In this document: one piece after another, positions 36,332 through 45,395 of the stretch
How positions within the stretch are numbered: the first letter of the stretch is position 1
Layout of the letters: each line of letters starts with the position of its first letter
Source: Chitinophagaceae bacterium
Lineage (GTDB): Bacteria > Bacteroidota > Bacteroidia > Chitinophagales > Chitinophagaceae
DNA length: 64,000 bases
Direction of reading: 5' to 3'
NCBI GenBank assembly: GCA_016787065.1
Contig: JAEUVD010000011.1
Location: 1 to 64,000, forward strand
Notes under the pieces: model-generated
Databases searched by the model: none
Seen by the model: the letters and a program-made list of their open reading frames with translations, nothing else
Told to the model about the DNA's origin: nothing
Program-made: the position numbers and the translations under genes

Positions 36332-37846
36332 ATGAAGCATAGAGAAGCTCTTCTCTTACTGGCTGTAGTTTGCATCATTGCTACTTGTGGATTGGTATAT
36401 GAATTATGTGCCGGAACCCTTGCAAGTTATCTCTTGGGCGATTCTGTGAAACAGTTCTCCTTGGTAATCGGAATTTACTTATTTGCAATGGGTATAGGAG
36501 CTTATGTTTCCAATCATATCAAAACACAATTACTCGACCGTTTTATTCAAATTGAATTTCTTGTTGGTATCATTGGCGGCATCAGCAGTATGAGCTTATT
36601 GTTCCTTTTCAATTATGCCGAAGGATTTGAATGGATGCTATACGTGTTCATTACACTAACCGGTATATTGGTAGGTATTGAAATACCCTTACTCATGCGG
36701 CTTTTGAAAGACAATCTCGATTTTGGCAAACTCGTATCCCGCGTGCTTACCTTCGATTACATTGGTGCGTTATTAGCTTCTGTTATCTTTCCATTGATCT
36801 GTATTCCCTATCTCGGACTTGCTAAAACATCACTATTCTTTGGATTGCTAAATATTTTCACCGGCTTACTTACTGCATTTCTTTTTCGGAAATCCATCCG
36901 CTGGTACAAACAACATATTGGTTTAGGATTAGTTTGTGGAACCTTGTTAGCCATTCTTTTTGGATATTCCAATTACTTACAAGAATTTCTTGAAGGACAA
37001 AGCTTTCCTGGTAAAATTATCCATGCTGAAAGTAGTCCGTATCAACGTATTGTAGTTACGCGAAATGCTACGGATGTTCGACTTTACTTAAATAATAACT
37101 TACAATTTAGTAGTCAGGATGAACATCGATATCACGAAGCGTTGGTGTACCCTGCAATTCAAGGAAGTCAATCTATAAAACATGTTTTAATTCTAGGTGG
37201 TGGCGATGGTTTAGCCGCTCGCGAAGTTTTACGTAATCCGGAAGTAGATTCCGTTACCTTGGTTGATCTTGATCCTTCCATGACACGATTATTTCAACAT
37301 CATCAGTTATTGAATAATTTGAATCAGGGTTCATTAAATAATCCTAAACTTCGTTTAGTACACGATGATGCATTTATCTGGCTAAGAAAGCATAAGCAAC
37401 TATTCGACTGTATCCTGGTAGATTTTCCGGATCCATCCAATTATGCTATCGCAAAATTATATACCAATGTATTTTATACCGAACTCGCACAACATTTACG
37501 CCATAAGGGTTGTGCTGTAATTCAATGTACTTCTCCCTTTGCAGCGAAACAATCGTTTTGGACAATCGAGAATACAATTCGTTCAACTGGATTGAATACG
37601 ATTCCGTACTATAATACCGTTCCGAGCTTTGGTATTTGGGGTTATATTCTTTGTACAAAAGATAGTTTGTATAAAACCTACAGAAAGTTGCCGCCTGGAT
37701 TAAAATTTTATAAGGAAGAACAGTTTGTTACCATGCGGCATTTTTCTGATGATATGTTACCCAAACAGTTACCCAAAATCAATAAACTGAGCGATCAGGT
37801 TTTGGTACATTTATTCGAAGAAGAATGGGATAAATACATGCAATAA
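36332..37846 (+). CDS. Membrane-fused spermidine-synthase-like protein
   Basis: A 504-residue protein with about seven hydrophobic helices in the first 225 residues and a class I methyltransferase-fold domain after them. The SAM-binding loop is LILGGGDGLAAREVLRNP and the acidic loop is LVDLDPSM. The catalytic loop, DDAFIWLRK ... LVDFPDPSNYAIAKLYT, keeps the DxxDP pattern of aminopropyltransferases but not the usual DPxGP(A)xxLF tail. I infer aminopropylation of an amine, lipid or protein at the membrane. It follows DUF350 by 3 bases and joins the next gene with TAAATG, no gap. Confidence 0.85.
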   Translation: MKHREALLLLAVVCIIATCGLVYELCAGTLASYLLGDSVKQFSLVIGIYLFAMGIGAYVSNHIKTQLLDRFIQIEFLVGIIGGISSMSLLFLFNYAEGFEWMLYVFITLTGILVGIEIPLLMRLLKDNLDFGKLVSRVLTFDYIGALLASVIFPLICIPYLGLAKTSLFFGLLNIFTGLLTAFLFRKSIRWYKQHIGLGLVCGTLLAILFGYSNYLQEFLEGQSFPGKIIHAESSPYQRIVVTRNATDVRLYLNNNLQFSSQDEHRYHEALVYPAIQGSQSIKHVLILGGGDGLAAREVLRNPEVDSVTLVDLDPSMTRLFQHHQLLNNLNQGSLNNPKLRLVHDDAFIWLRKHKQLFDCILVDFPDPSNYAIAKLYTNVFYTELAQHLRHKGCAVIQCTSPFAAKQSFWTIENTIRSTGLNTIPYYNTVPSFGIWGYILCTKDSLYKTYRKLPPGLKFYKEEQFVTMRHFSDDMLPKQLPKINKLSDQVLVHLFEEEWDKYMQ

Positions 37847-39442
37847 ATGAAGCGAAGAGAATTCATTCAGCGTTTAGCGTTGGCCGGTATTGGTTCTGGT
37901 TTAATGTTGCATGGTTGTCGACCACACCCTAAGCCTCCTATACGTTCGTTTCCAAGCAATGCGTCAATAGGCCATTTACTTCGTAATAAACCGCCACTGC
38001 CCTCATCGTACGATGAACAGGAAACAGATGTTCTTATCATTGGAAGCGGTATGGCGGGTTTGTCGTGCGCCTATCACTTGGAAAAACAAGCCTATGCCGG
38101 TAACATAACACTTCTAGAAATGCAACCCTACGCGGGTGGCAATTCTTTTGGTGGTGAGAATTTGGTTTCAGGTTTCCCCTGGGCTGCTCATTACGTACCC
38201 ATTCCGGGATTGCATTTGAACGAATTGATTGCCTTCTTCGAAGAGCTAAAAATAATTACGCATTGGCAAGATCAATTACCTGTTTATAATGAAGAATATA
38301 TTTGTTTTGAACAACACGAACGCCTATTTATACACGGTGTTTGGCAACAAGGACTCATACCTGATCATGGTATTCCGTCTTCTGATAAACAGGTAATTAA
38401 GCGCTTTATGAAAATCGTGCATCAACTTCGTTTTGAAAAAGATGCACAAGGAAATTACCTCTTTGATATTCCTTTGCATCGCTCTTCTAAGTTAACAGAA
38501 CACCTGACTCTAACGTCGATCAAGGCAGAAGATTGGTTGAAAGAACAAGGTTTCCATTCCGAATATTTACATTGGTATCTTGATTATTGCTGTGCAGATG
38601 ACTTCGGTGGCGGATTGAAGAATACCTCGGCTTGGGCACTGCTTCACTACTTTGCCTCGCGTAAAGGCAAAGCATTTAACGCTGAACACGATGATAATTT
38701 AACGTGGCCAGAAGGAAATTATTTTCTGGTAAAGAAATTTTGTGAACGAATCAAATCACCTATTCTATTGTACGAAATAGCCCTGCATATTGTTCCGTCT
38801 AAAATAGGTTATGACGTCTATCATTTGAATACGGAAACGAAACGTTTTACTAAAACAAGTTGTATGCAACTAGTATTAAATACACCCATGCATGTAACAA
38901 GAAAATTAATTCCGGAATTGGATACGGAAGAACATAGAAACCTATTTCAATCGTTCCCTTGGATTGTTGCTAACATTACCCTTCGGAAACCTAAGGAAAA
39001 ACAGGGTGCCGAATTAAGTTGGGATAATGTTCAATACGGTTTGAAATCGTTAGGTTATATTCATTCAAGTCATCAACTGTTGGGAAGTAGTTCGAATAAA
39101 GTTGTATTCACCTGTTATAAATCTTTTTATGAAACAAGTGCTACGGAAGAACGAAGAAAACTAGAAACTAAAAGCGAGGAACAACTTGCCAATGAATTAA
39201 TAGATGAGTTGCGCATTATTTACCCAAACATACAAGAACAAATTGAAACCATAATCGTTCGTAAAATCGGTCATGGTATGATTACTCCGATACCCGGGTT
39301 ACTTTTTTCAGATACGCTTCAGAAATTACAACAAGCACGAGGAAAGCTTCATTTATGTCATACCGACATTTGCGGCATTTCAATTTTTGAAGAAGCCTTT
39401 TATCGAGGATTAGAAACCGCTAAAACTATTCATCATGGTTAA
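37847..39442 (+). CDS. FAD-dependent oxidoreductase with Tat-like lipoprotein signal
   Basis: A 531-residue flavoprotein. The N-terminus has a twin-arginine-like motif (KRREFIQ), a hydrophobic stretch and a lipobox LHGC at about residue 24. This suggests export in the folded state and lipid anchoring. The FAD-binding dinucleotide fold follows at about residue 60: DVLIIGSGMAGLSCAYHLEK. The remainder resembles amine-oxidase-like and phytoene-desaturase-like flavoenzymes. In this operon a polyamine or other amine substrate is plausible but not shown. It overlaps the next gene by 8 bases. Confidence 0.8.
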   Translation: MKRREFIQRLALAGIGSGLMLHGCRPHPKPPIRSFPSNASIGHLLRNKPPLPSSYDEQETDVLIIGSGMAGLSCAYHLEKQAYAGNITLLEMQPYAGGNSFGGENLVSGFPWAAHYVPIPGLHLNELIAFFEELKIITHWQDQLPVYNEEYICFEQHERLFIHGVWQQGLIPDHGIPSSDKQVIKRFMKIVHQLRFEKDAQGNYLFDIPLHRSSKLTEHLTLTSIKAEDWLKEQGFHSEYLHWYLDYCCADDFGGGLKNTSAWALLHYFASRKGKAFNAEHDDNLTWPEGNYFLVKKFCERIKSPILLYEIALHIVPSKIGYDVYHLNTETKRFTKTSCMQLVLNTPMHVTRKLIPELDTEEHRNLFQSFPWIVANITLRKPKEKQGAELSWDNVQYGLKSLGYIHSSHQLLGSSSNKVVFTCYKSFYETSATEERRKLETKSEEQLANELIDELRIIYPNIQEQIETIIVRKIGHGMITPIPGLLFSDTLQKLQQARGKLHLCHTDICGISIFEEAFYRGLETAKTIHHG

Positions 39443-40205
39443 TTCTCCTTGGTTGAGTAAGCCAAAAACAGAGTTTCTATTCATCTGTTTACCTCCCTTC
39501 TTTTGTCTTTTGCTGATTTTACTTTTACCAAGTATTTTTCAGCAACCACAAGATGTAAATACGCTTTGGTGGTTGGCATTGGTTTTAGTGATTGATGTGA
39601 GCCATGTGTACTCCACGTTGTATAGAACGTATTTCGATAAGCAACAATGGCAATTACACAAACCTTTATTAATTGCAATTCCAATCCTTTGTTTTCTTTC
39701 TTCCATTATACTTTTTCAATTAGGTAGTGACATTTTTTGGCGTGTGATGGCATACATCGCGGTGTTTCATTTTATACGACAACAATACGGGTTTGTAAAA
39801 GTGTATCAGCGTAAAGAATCGTCTCATTTTCTTCACAACATGGAAATTGTAACCGTGTATGCATCGATGCTTTATCCGTTATTGTACTGGCATTGTTATG
39901 GTCCTTTTCAATTCACATGGTTCATTCCGAATGATTTTCTATTTCTAAAAAATCATATGCTGGAAGTCATCGGTCGATGGGTATACCTAGCTATTCTATT
40001 TGTTTATTTAATTACTTGGATACGATTTACGTGGCTCAAAAAATCCTTTAATCTACCTGTGCTTTTAGTAATCGTAGGTACTGCATTAAATTGGTATTTC
40101 GGCATCGTTTATTTCAAAAGCGATTTAGCCTTTACGTTATTTAATTTGTCATGGCATACCCTATATCACCATAGTATGGTTATTTACACAGAAATCACCG
40201 GTTGA
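39435..40205 (+). CDS. Multi-span membrane protein, 5' part of a frameshifted gene
   Basis: A 256-residue frame with about seven hydrophobic helices; a conserved-looking loop is DVSHVYSTLYRTYFDKQQ. It ends at TGA 40203-40205 just after YTEITG. Removing one T at about 40202 (ACC GGT TGA to ACC GGT GAT) restores an open frame. That frame runs on through DGSKSKYSLQRLLLRKYG into the next hydrophobic stretch, so the gene was probably about 352 residues. Its family is not recognised. It is the last member of the polyamine-like operon and overlaps the flavoprotein gene by 8 bases. Confidence 0.7.
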   Translation: MVNSPWLSKPKTEFLFICLPPFFCLLLILLLPSIFQQPQDVNTLWWLALVLVIDVSHVYSTLYRTYFDKQQWQLHKPLLIAIPILCFLSSIILFQLGSDIFWRVMAYIAVFHFIRQQYGFVKVYQRKESSHFLHNMEIVTVYASMLYPLLYWHCYGPFQFTWFIPNDFLFLKNHMLEVIGRWVYLAILFVYLITWIRFTWLKKSFNLPVLLVIVGTALNWYFGIVYFKSDLAFTLFNLSWHTLYHHSMVIYTEITG

Positions 40206-40494
40206 TGGTAGTAAGTCGAAATACAGTCTGCAGCGATTACTACTTCGTAAATATGGTTTGCTTTTATTTTTATTCATTCCACTCGCCTTGGGTTATTTAG
40301 AAGAAGGTTTTTGGGATGCTTTTGTTTGGAAAGATCATCCTGAAGTATTTGCATGGTTTTATGCGTTGCCTCAGGAAACGATATCGTCGATAATTATGCT
40401 CATTGTGCCGTTATTAATAACACCTCAACTGACACATTATGTTTTGGATGGATTTATTTGGAAGGTTTCAAAGGGACATGTTAGGATAAACTAA
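40206..40494 (+). pseudogene. 3' part of the frameshifted membrane protein gene
   Basis: In the +1 frame this stretch encodes about 95 residues with two hydrophobic helices (LLLFLFIPLALGYLEEG and ISSIIMLIVPLLI). It ends WKVSKGHVRIN. It has only a TTG start candidate (40258) and no promoter box. It reads naturally as the C-terminus of the gene at 39435. The gene may be inactive, the base may be a sequencing error, or the site may be a programmed frameshift. Confidence 0.7.
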
Positions 40495-40557
40495 AAGTAA
40501 GCGGAACATCAACTCTTTTCTTCATAAAAAAAGGCTGCACCGCTGTACAACCTTATG

Positions 40558-40629
<72 letters not shown>

Positions 40630-40689
40630 AATTTCATTTCATTAATTCCTAAGAACAAAAAAACCGACTGTTTTCAATCGGTGTATCAG

Positions 40690-40761
<72 letters not shown>

Positions 40762-40793
40762 AAATAATTTTAAATTACTATTTAAAATTAAAG

Positions 40794-40876
40794 TGGGCAG
40801 TGATGGATTCGAACCACCGTAAGCTGACGCTAACAGATTTACAGTCTGTCTCCTTTAGCCACTCGGACAACTACCC
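40794..40876 (-). tRNA. tRNA-Tyr(GTA)
   Basis: Acceptor arms GGGTAGT and ACTGCCC pair with one G-T; anticodon loop CTGTAAA gives GTA. A long variable arm, as expected for bacterial tyrosine tRNA. Second in the cluster. Confidence 0.97.
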
Positions 40877-40888
40877 CCAAAAAAAAAG

Positions 40889-40961
40889 AGCCACTTGCCG
40901 GAATCGAACCAGCGACCTACTGATTACAAATCAGTTGCTCTACCAGCTGAGCTAAAGTGGC
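40889..40961 (-). tRNA. tRNA-Thr(TGT)
   Basis: Acceptor arms GCCACTT and AAGTGGC pair exactly; anticodon loop TTTGTAA gives TGT. First in the cluster, 59 bases after a -7 box. Confidence 0.97.
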
Positions 40962-41019
40962 TTCTTGAAAAAATTTATTTTTCAGTTATTTTAAGAACTC
41001 GTTTTTTTCGATTGGAATG

Positions 41020-41027
41020 CAAATGTA
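41020..41027 (-). promoter_or_regulatory. -7 promoter box of the four-tRNA cluster
   Basis: Reads TACATTTG on the minus strand, 59 bases before the first tRNA (Thr-TGT). Confidence 0.6.
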
Positions 41028-41115
41028 TTCATTCATTTTAAAATTCCAAATAATTTTAAAAGAAAAGATTTTAGTTCGGATGTGCGTAAAGGAACGTAAC
41101 ATTGACAAGGCTTTC

Positions 41116-41730
41116 ATGAACTATCTCGCACATGCATTTTTATCGTTCAATCACCCGGAAATACTGATGGGTAATATGATGGGCGATTTTATAAAAGGAA
41201 AACAAATTGAGCGTTACGATTTACGAATACAAGCGGGTATTAAGCTACACCGAAGTATCGATCATTTCACCGATGCACACGAATTGGTACTTCAGGCACA
41301 ACATTTATTGCGTCCTGAATTTAGAATTTCATCGGGGGTATTTATTGATATTTTCTTCGATCATTTCTTAGCTAATCACCCTGATTATTTCCCTGATAAT
41401 ACCCTGTTACCATTTACCGAAAAAGTGTATGCTACCATACAACAACAACGAGGTGTATTAGACGATGCTATGTTAACTTACTTTGGTTATATGGAACAAT
41501 ATAATTGGCTTTTTCACTACAGCACTAAAGAAGGAATTCAACGTTCTGTAGAAGGCATGTGTAAGCGGCATCCGCGCTTAGGAAACCCGGTCAAAGCGAT
41601 GAGCTTATTTGACGAAAAATATTCGTATCTACAAGAACATTTCAACCATTTTTTTCCATCCTTAGTGGAGCATGCTAAAAATAAACTTCATGAGTTATTA
41701 CCTTTGAGCGATGGCAGAAGCTTTGAGTAA
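41116..41730 (+). CDS. AcpH-like acyl carrier protein phosphodiesterase family protein
   Basis: A 204-residue cytoplasmic protein of the HD-like AcpH/DUF479 family; AcpH removes phosphopantetheine from holo-ACP. The start MNYLAHAFLS is the family N-terminus and fixes the ATG at 41116, not at the earlier 41017. Further signs are ILMGNMMGDFIKGK, GIKLHRSIDHFTDAH and IDIFFDHFLANH, which carry the expected His and Asp metal ligands. A one-mismatch -7 box (TAACATTG) lies just upstream. It overlaps the YiiX-like gene by 20 bases. Confidence 0.88.
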   Translation: MNYLAHAFLSFNHPEILMGNMMGDFIKGKQIERYDLRIQAGIKLHRSIDHFTDAHELVLQAQHLLRPEFRISSGVFIDIFFDHFLANHPDYFPDNTLLPFTEKVYATIQQQRGVLDDAMLTYFGYMEQYNWLFHYSTKEGIQRSVEGMCKRHPRLGNPVKAMSLFDEKYSYLQEHFNHFFPSLVEHAKNKLHELLPLSDGRSFE

Positions 41731-42301
41731 AAAGGAAATGAAGGAATTACCTGTGGTTCCTTACAAAAAAATCAGAGATCATTTACATACAGGACAAATC
41801 GTTTTCTGTTCAGGAAATTATCTCTTCTCTGGTATTATTCAAAAACTTACTAAATCATCGTGGAGTCATGTTGGTGTTCTATATAAAGATAAAGAACTAG
41901 GCAGAGTTTTACTTCTTGAAGCGGAACCTTATATTGGTATTCGTTTAATACCTCTATCCAAATACCTTCATGATTACAAAGGAACCCATCGACCTTACAA
42001 GGGTAATATTTTCGTTTCAAATCTTAGCATCGATATTCCAAAGGAAGAATTGAATCAGGCTATTAGTTTTGGGTTAGATGAACTTACACGCCCTTACGAC
42101 AACTGGGAAATAATACGCATTATGTTGCGCATACTTTTTAAAACCGGTAAGCGTGAACGCAATCGAAGTTATATCTGTTCTGAACTTGTTCGAGACTGTT
42201 TTTCTAAATCGGGTATACTTTTTAAATTCAAAGATTCTTATATCAGTCCGGATAATATTTGGAGTGATGAACGGGTAGAATTGAAGTATCGCTTGCTTTG
42301 A
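41711..42301 (+). CDS. YiiX/YaeF-type permuted papain-like hydrolase
   Basis: A 196-residue protein of the C92 (YaeF/YiiX) NlpC/P60-related family. The permuted catalytic order is visible: histidine in WSHVGVLYK near residue 56 and cysteine in SYICSELV about residue 157, with a Glu-containing LLLEAEP strand between. Members cut amide bonds, but the substrate here (lipid, peptide or cell wall) is not known. No signal peptide is visible, so it would act in the cytoplasm. The ATG lies inside the end of the AcpH-like gene, so the two are translationally coupled. Confidence 0.8.
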   Translation: MAEALSKKEMKELPVVPYKKIRDHLHTGQIVFCSGNYLFSGIIQKLTKSSWSHVGVLYKDKELGRVLLLEAEPYIGIRLIPLSKYLHDYKGTHRPYKGNIFVSNLSIDIPKEELNQAISFGLDELTRPYDNWEIIRIMLRILFKTGKRERNRSYICSELVRDCFSKSGILFKFKDSYISPDNIWSDERVELKYRLL

Positions 42302-42343
42302 TTTTAAATACTCTAAGCGATAAAGTTGTTGCTAGTAACTGCG

Positions 42344-42964
42344 CTACCTCACCCCCATATACTTATGAATTTGCAATGATAATTTCCATCGCGGATTTTC
42401 TTGTATATAGGTGGTTATGAGCGGCAACATATCTTTTTCCTTACTCCATTCAGGCTGAAGAAAAAGCATACATTCAGGAGGAACCGTTTGTGCATGTTGT
42501 TCGGCCCAAGCAAAATCGGATTTGTTATACACTACTATTTTAAGCTCATTCGCTAAGGATGAAACGGACGGTAAGGGTTCTTTAAATTTTTTAGGTGAAA
42601 CACAAATCCAATTCCATGATCCACTCAAAGCACTCGATCCACTGGTTTCAAGATGCGTTCGATAACCTGCATCCTGTAACGCTTTAGTGAGTTCAGTACA
42701 ATCATGCAACAAGGGCTCGCCACCGGTAATAATTACGATGTTGCTTGGTGTTTTTTTAACTTCCGTGAGAATATCTTCAATGGTTAATACCGGATGACTA
42801 CTAGCATCCCAACTTTCTTTTACATCGCACCATACGCAACCTACATCACAACCTCCTAGTCGAATAAAAAAGGCTGCATTACCTTGGTAATTACCTTCAC
42901 CCTGAATAGAGTAAAACATTTCCATGACCGGATAACTAGTTACCGCTGAAATATTTTCTTTCAT
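42344..42964 (-). CDS. queE: 7-carboxy-7-deazaguanine synthase
   Basis: QueE is a radical-SAM enzyme that makes the 7-deazaguanine core of queuosine. The 206-residue protein has EMFYSIQGEGNYQGNAAFFI near the start and the cluster motif GGCDVGCVWCDV (CX3CX2C). ITGGEPLLH in the middle is the SAM-binding GGE motif, and LETSGSSALSG follows. I choose ATG 42964, which overlaps the folD stop by one base (TAATG); longer starts would run into folD. The other queuosine enzyme here is queA, 20 kb away. Confidence 0.95.
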   Translation of the reverse strand: MKENISAVTSYPVMEMFYSIQGEGNYQGNAAFFIRLGGCDVGCVWCDVKESWDASSHPVLTIEDILTEVKKTPSNIVIITGGEPLLHDCTELTKALQDAGYRTHLETSGSSALSGSWNWICVSPKKFKEPLPSVSSLANELKIVVYNKSDFAWAEQHAQTVPPECMLFLQPEWSKEKDMLPLITTYIQENPRWKLSLQIHKYMGVR

Positions 42965-43842
42965 TAATTTTTTTGTAATGTACGTGCTATGAGGGTATTC
43001 TTCATCAAAGCACAAATAGTCATAAGTCCAACACCTCCTGGTACCGGAGTTATGAAGGAACATTTATCTTTTACATGTTCAAAATCAACATCACCTACCA
43101 AACGAAATCCGGATTTAGTTTCTGTACTTTCAATGCGATTAATGCCAACATCAATAACGATGGCACCTTCTTTTACCATATCGGCGGTTACGTATTTTGC
43201 TTTCCCAATGGCGGCAACAATAATATCTGCTTCCGCACATAGAGCTTTCATATTCTTAGTTTTAGAATGACACAAGGTAACGGTGCAATTGCCAGGTTCG
43301 GTATTCCGACTGAGCAATAAACTCATAGGTGTACCTACGATATTACTTCGTCCGATAACCACACAATTCATTCCGGAAGTTTTAATTCCGAAATGCTGCA
43401 ACATCAACATAATACCATAAGGTGTAGCAGGTACAAATGTTGGTAAGCCAAGCATCATCTTTCCTAAATTCACGGGATGGAAACCATCTACATCTTTAGT
43501 TGGAGAAATGGTTTCAATAACCTTGTCTTCTTGAATATGTTTAGGTAGAGGCAGTTGCACTAAGATGCCATCAACATCTGGTTTATTATTGAGTTCTTCA
43601 ATTTTTTGAAGCAGCTCCGCTTCGGAAATAGTTTCCGGATACTCTACTAAGGTAGATTCGAAACCAAGCTCGGCACATGTTTTTACTTTTGAACCGACAT
43701 AAGCTTTACTCGCTGGATTTTCTCCAACCAAAATAGCTGCCAAGTGAGGAGGTCGTTTACCTGCCCAGGTAAGTTCATGCACTTGCTTTTTAATTTCTTC
43801 TTTAATATGTGCTGAAACCAGCTTTCCGTCTAATAAGATCAT
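42964..43842 (-). CDS. folD: Bifunctional methylenetetrahydrofolate dehydrogenase/cyclohydrolase
   Basis: FolD interconverts 5,10-methylene-, methenyl- and 10-formyl-THF in the cytoplasm. The 292-residue protein has AILVGENPASKAYVGSKVKT with the catalytic Lys. VDGILVQLPLPKHI, the dinucleotide site VVIGRSNIVGTPMSLLL and the C-terminal ITPVPGGVGLMTICALMKNT follow. It overlaps queE by one base, and the two are cotranscribed. A heptanucleotide array separates it from ffh on the same strand. Confidence 0.97.
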   Translation of the reverse strand: MILLDGKLVSAHIKEEIKKQVHELTWAGKRPPHLAAILVGENPASKAYVGSKVKTCAELGFESTLVEYPETISEAELLQKIEELNNKPDVDGILVQLPLPKHIQEDKVIETISPTKDVDGFHPVNLGKMMLGLPTFVPATPYGIMLMLQHFGIKTSGMNCVVIGRSNIVGTPMSLLLSRNTEPGNCTVTLCHSKTKNMKALCAEADIIVAAIGKAKYVTADMVKEGAIVIDVGINRIESTETKSGFRLVGDVDFEHVKDKCSFITPVPGGVGLMTICALMKNTLIARTLQKN

Positions 43843-43878
43843 GATTGAAACAAATTAACTTTATCGTTTAATACATCC

Positions 43879-43946
43879 CATTGTTCATTGTTAATTATTC
43901 ATTGTTCACTGTTCATTGTTCACTGTTCACTGTTCATTGTTCACTG
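43879..43946. repeat. ATTGTTC/ACTGTTC heptanucleotide array
   Basis: About nine tandem or near-tandem copies of a 7-bp unit fill the gap between folD and ffh. It is the same family as at 21054-21090 and, inside a gene, at 19154-19186. Confidence 0.75.
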
Positions 43947-43950
43947 AAAA

Positions 43951-45273
43951 CTACATTCTCCCTGGCATTTTCATACCCATTGCTCCCATTTTATTCATGG
44001 TTTTCATCATGGTCTTCATTTGATCAAATTGCTTCATGAAGCCGTTTACTTCGTTGATATCTTTTCCGCTCCCTTTTGCGATACGATTACGGCGACGTTG
44101 ATCGATAATATCCGGATCGCGACGTTCTTCAGGTGTCATTGAGTTAATCATAGCTTCAATACCCTTGAAGGCATCATCGCTTATATCAATATCTTTCACT
44201 GCTTTTCCAATACCGGGTATCATTCCTAATAAGTCTTTTAGGTTACCCATTTTCTTAATTTGATTAAGTTGTTGTTTAAAGTCATCGAAATCAAATTTAT
44301 TTGCTCTGATTTTCTTCTCTAGTTTTTTCGATTCTGCTTCATCGAATTGTTGTTGTGCTCTTTCAACGAGTGTAGTAATATCTCCCATTCCAAGAATACG
44401 TTGCGCCATACGTTCAGGGTAGAAAACATCGAGTGTTTCCAACTTCTCCCCCATACTCACAAACTTGATCGGCTTTTGCACGGTGTACTTGATGGTAAGT
44501 GCGGCACCACCTCGCGTATCACCATCTAATTTGGTAAGCACCACACCGGTGAAATCTAAGCGTTCGTTGAACGCCTTAGCTGTGTTTACCGCATCCTGCC
44601 CCGTCATGGAATCTACAACGAATAAAATCTCGTGCGGATTAACGGCGGCTTTTACGTTAGCTACTTCCGTCATCATTTCTTCATCAATTGCTAAACGACC
44701 TGCAGTATCTATAATTACCACATTATGGCCATTTTCCTTCGCAAATGCAAGGGCATTTTTAGCAATATCAACAGCATTTTTATTTTCCGTTTCAATATGT
44801 ACGGGAACCTTTATTTGCTCAGATAGCACCCGAAGTTGTTCCATCGCAGCCGGACGGTATATATCAGCTGCTACCAGCAACGGTTTCTTCTTTTTATTTT
44901 GTTTAAGAAAGTTGGCAAGTTTACCACTGAAAGTCGTTTTACCCGAACCTTGCAAACCGGCAATCAGAATCACGGCAGGGTTGCCCGACAAATCGATGTC
45001 ACTTTCAGTTTCGCCCATTAATCGTACGAGTTCATCCTTTACGATTTTAACCATGAGCTGCCCTGGTGTTACCGAGGTAATGACCTTTTCACCGACCGCT
45101 TTATCTTTTACTCGATCGGTAAATTCTTTAGCAATACTGTAGTTCACATCGGCATCTACCAAAGCCCGACGAATTTCCTTAACGGTAGTGGCAATATTAA
45201 TTTCCGAAATTTTACCTTCTCCTTTAAGTTGTTTAAAGGCAGATTCTAAACGTTCGGTAAGATTATTAAACAT
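43951..45273 (-). CDS. ffh: Signal recognition particle protein Ffh
   Basis: Ffh binds signal sequences and SRP RNA and, with FtsY, targets membrane proteins. The 440-residue GTPase has the N domain, then G1 GLQGSGKTTFSGKLA near residue 107, DTAGRLAIDEEMM and TKLDGDTRGGAAL. The methionine-rich M domain is toward the C-terminus (RRNRIAKGSGKDINEVNGFM, then many Met in MKTMMKTMNKMGAMGMKM). The start MFNNLTERLESAFK is the family N-terminus. A TAGTTTTG box lies 22 bases upstream. It is monocistronic or leads into folD. Confidence 0.97.
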   Translation of the reverse strand: MFNNLTERLESAFKQLKGEGKISEINIATTVKEIRRALVDADVNYSIAKEFTDRVKDKAVGEKVITSVTPGQLMVKIVKDELVRLMGETESDIDLSGNPAVILIAGLQGSGKTTFSGKLANFLKQNKKKKPLLVAADIYRPAAMEQLRVLSEQIKVPVHIETENKNAVDIAKNALAFAKENGHNVVIIDTAGRLAIDEEMMTEVANVKAAVNPHEILFVVDSMTGQDAVNTAKAFNERLDFTGVVLTKLDGDTRGGAALTIKYTVQKPIKFVSMGEKLETLDVFYPERMAQRILGMGDITTLVERAQQQFDEAESKKLEKKIRANKFDFDDFKQQLNQIKKMGNLKDLLGMIPGIGKAVKDIDISDDAFKGIEAMINSMTPEERRDPDIIDQRRRNRIAKGSGKDINEVNGFMKQFDQMKTMMKTMNKMGAMGMKMPGRM

Positions 45274-45295
45274 GGACGCATTTTTTTGAGTGGCG

Positions 45296-45303
45296 CAAAA
45301 CTA
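45296..45303 (-). promoter_or_regulatory. -7 promoter box of ffh
   Basis: Reads TAGTTTTG on the minus strand (TAnnTTTG), 22 bases before the ffh ATG. Confidence 0.6.
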
Positions 45304-45395
45304 CTGAATTTGCGTTTTAAAAAGATTCCAATCTATAATTCTCCCAAGAATTATTTTGGAATACAACACGGTTCATCTTAATATTGCAGCCCTGA

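Noticed and set aside
41017..41115. Upstream start of the AcpH-like gene
   Set aside because: The added 33 residues are not in the family, and a near-consensus promoter box lies between the two starts.
44465..45142. A 225-codon frame on the plus strand inside ffh
   Set aside because: It lies wholly opposite the highly conserved ffh coding sequence. Its serine- and alanine-rich reading is what the antisense of Ffh codons gives.
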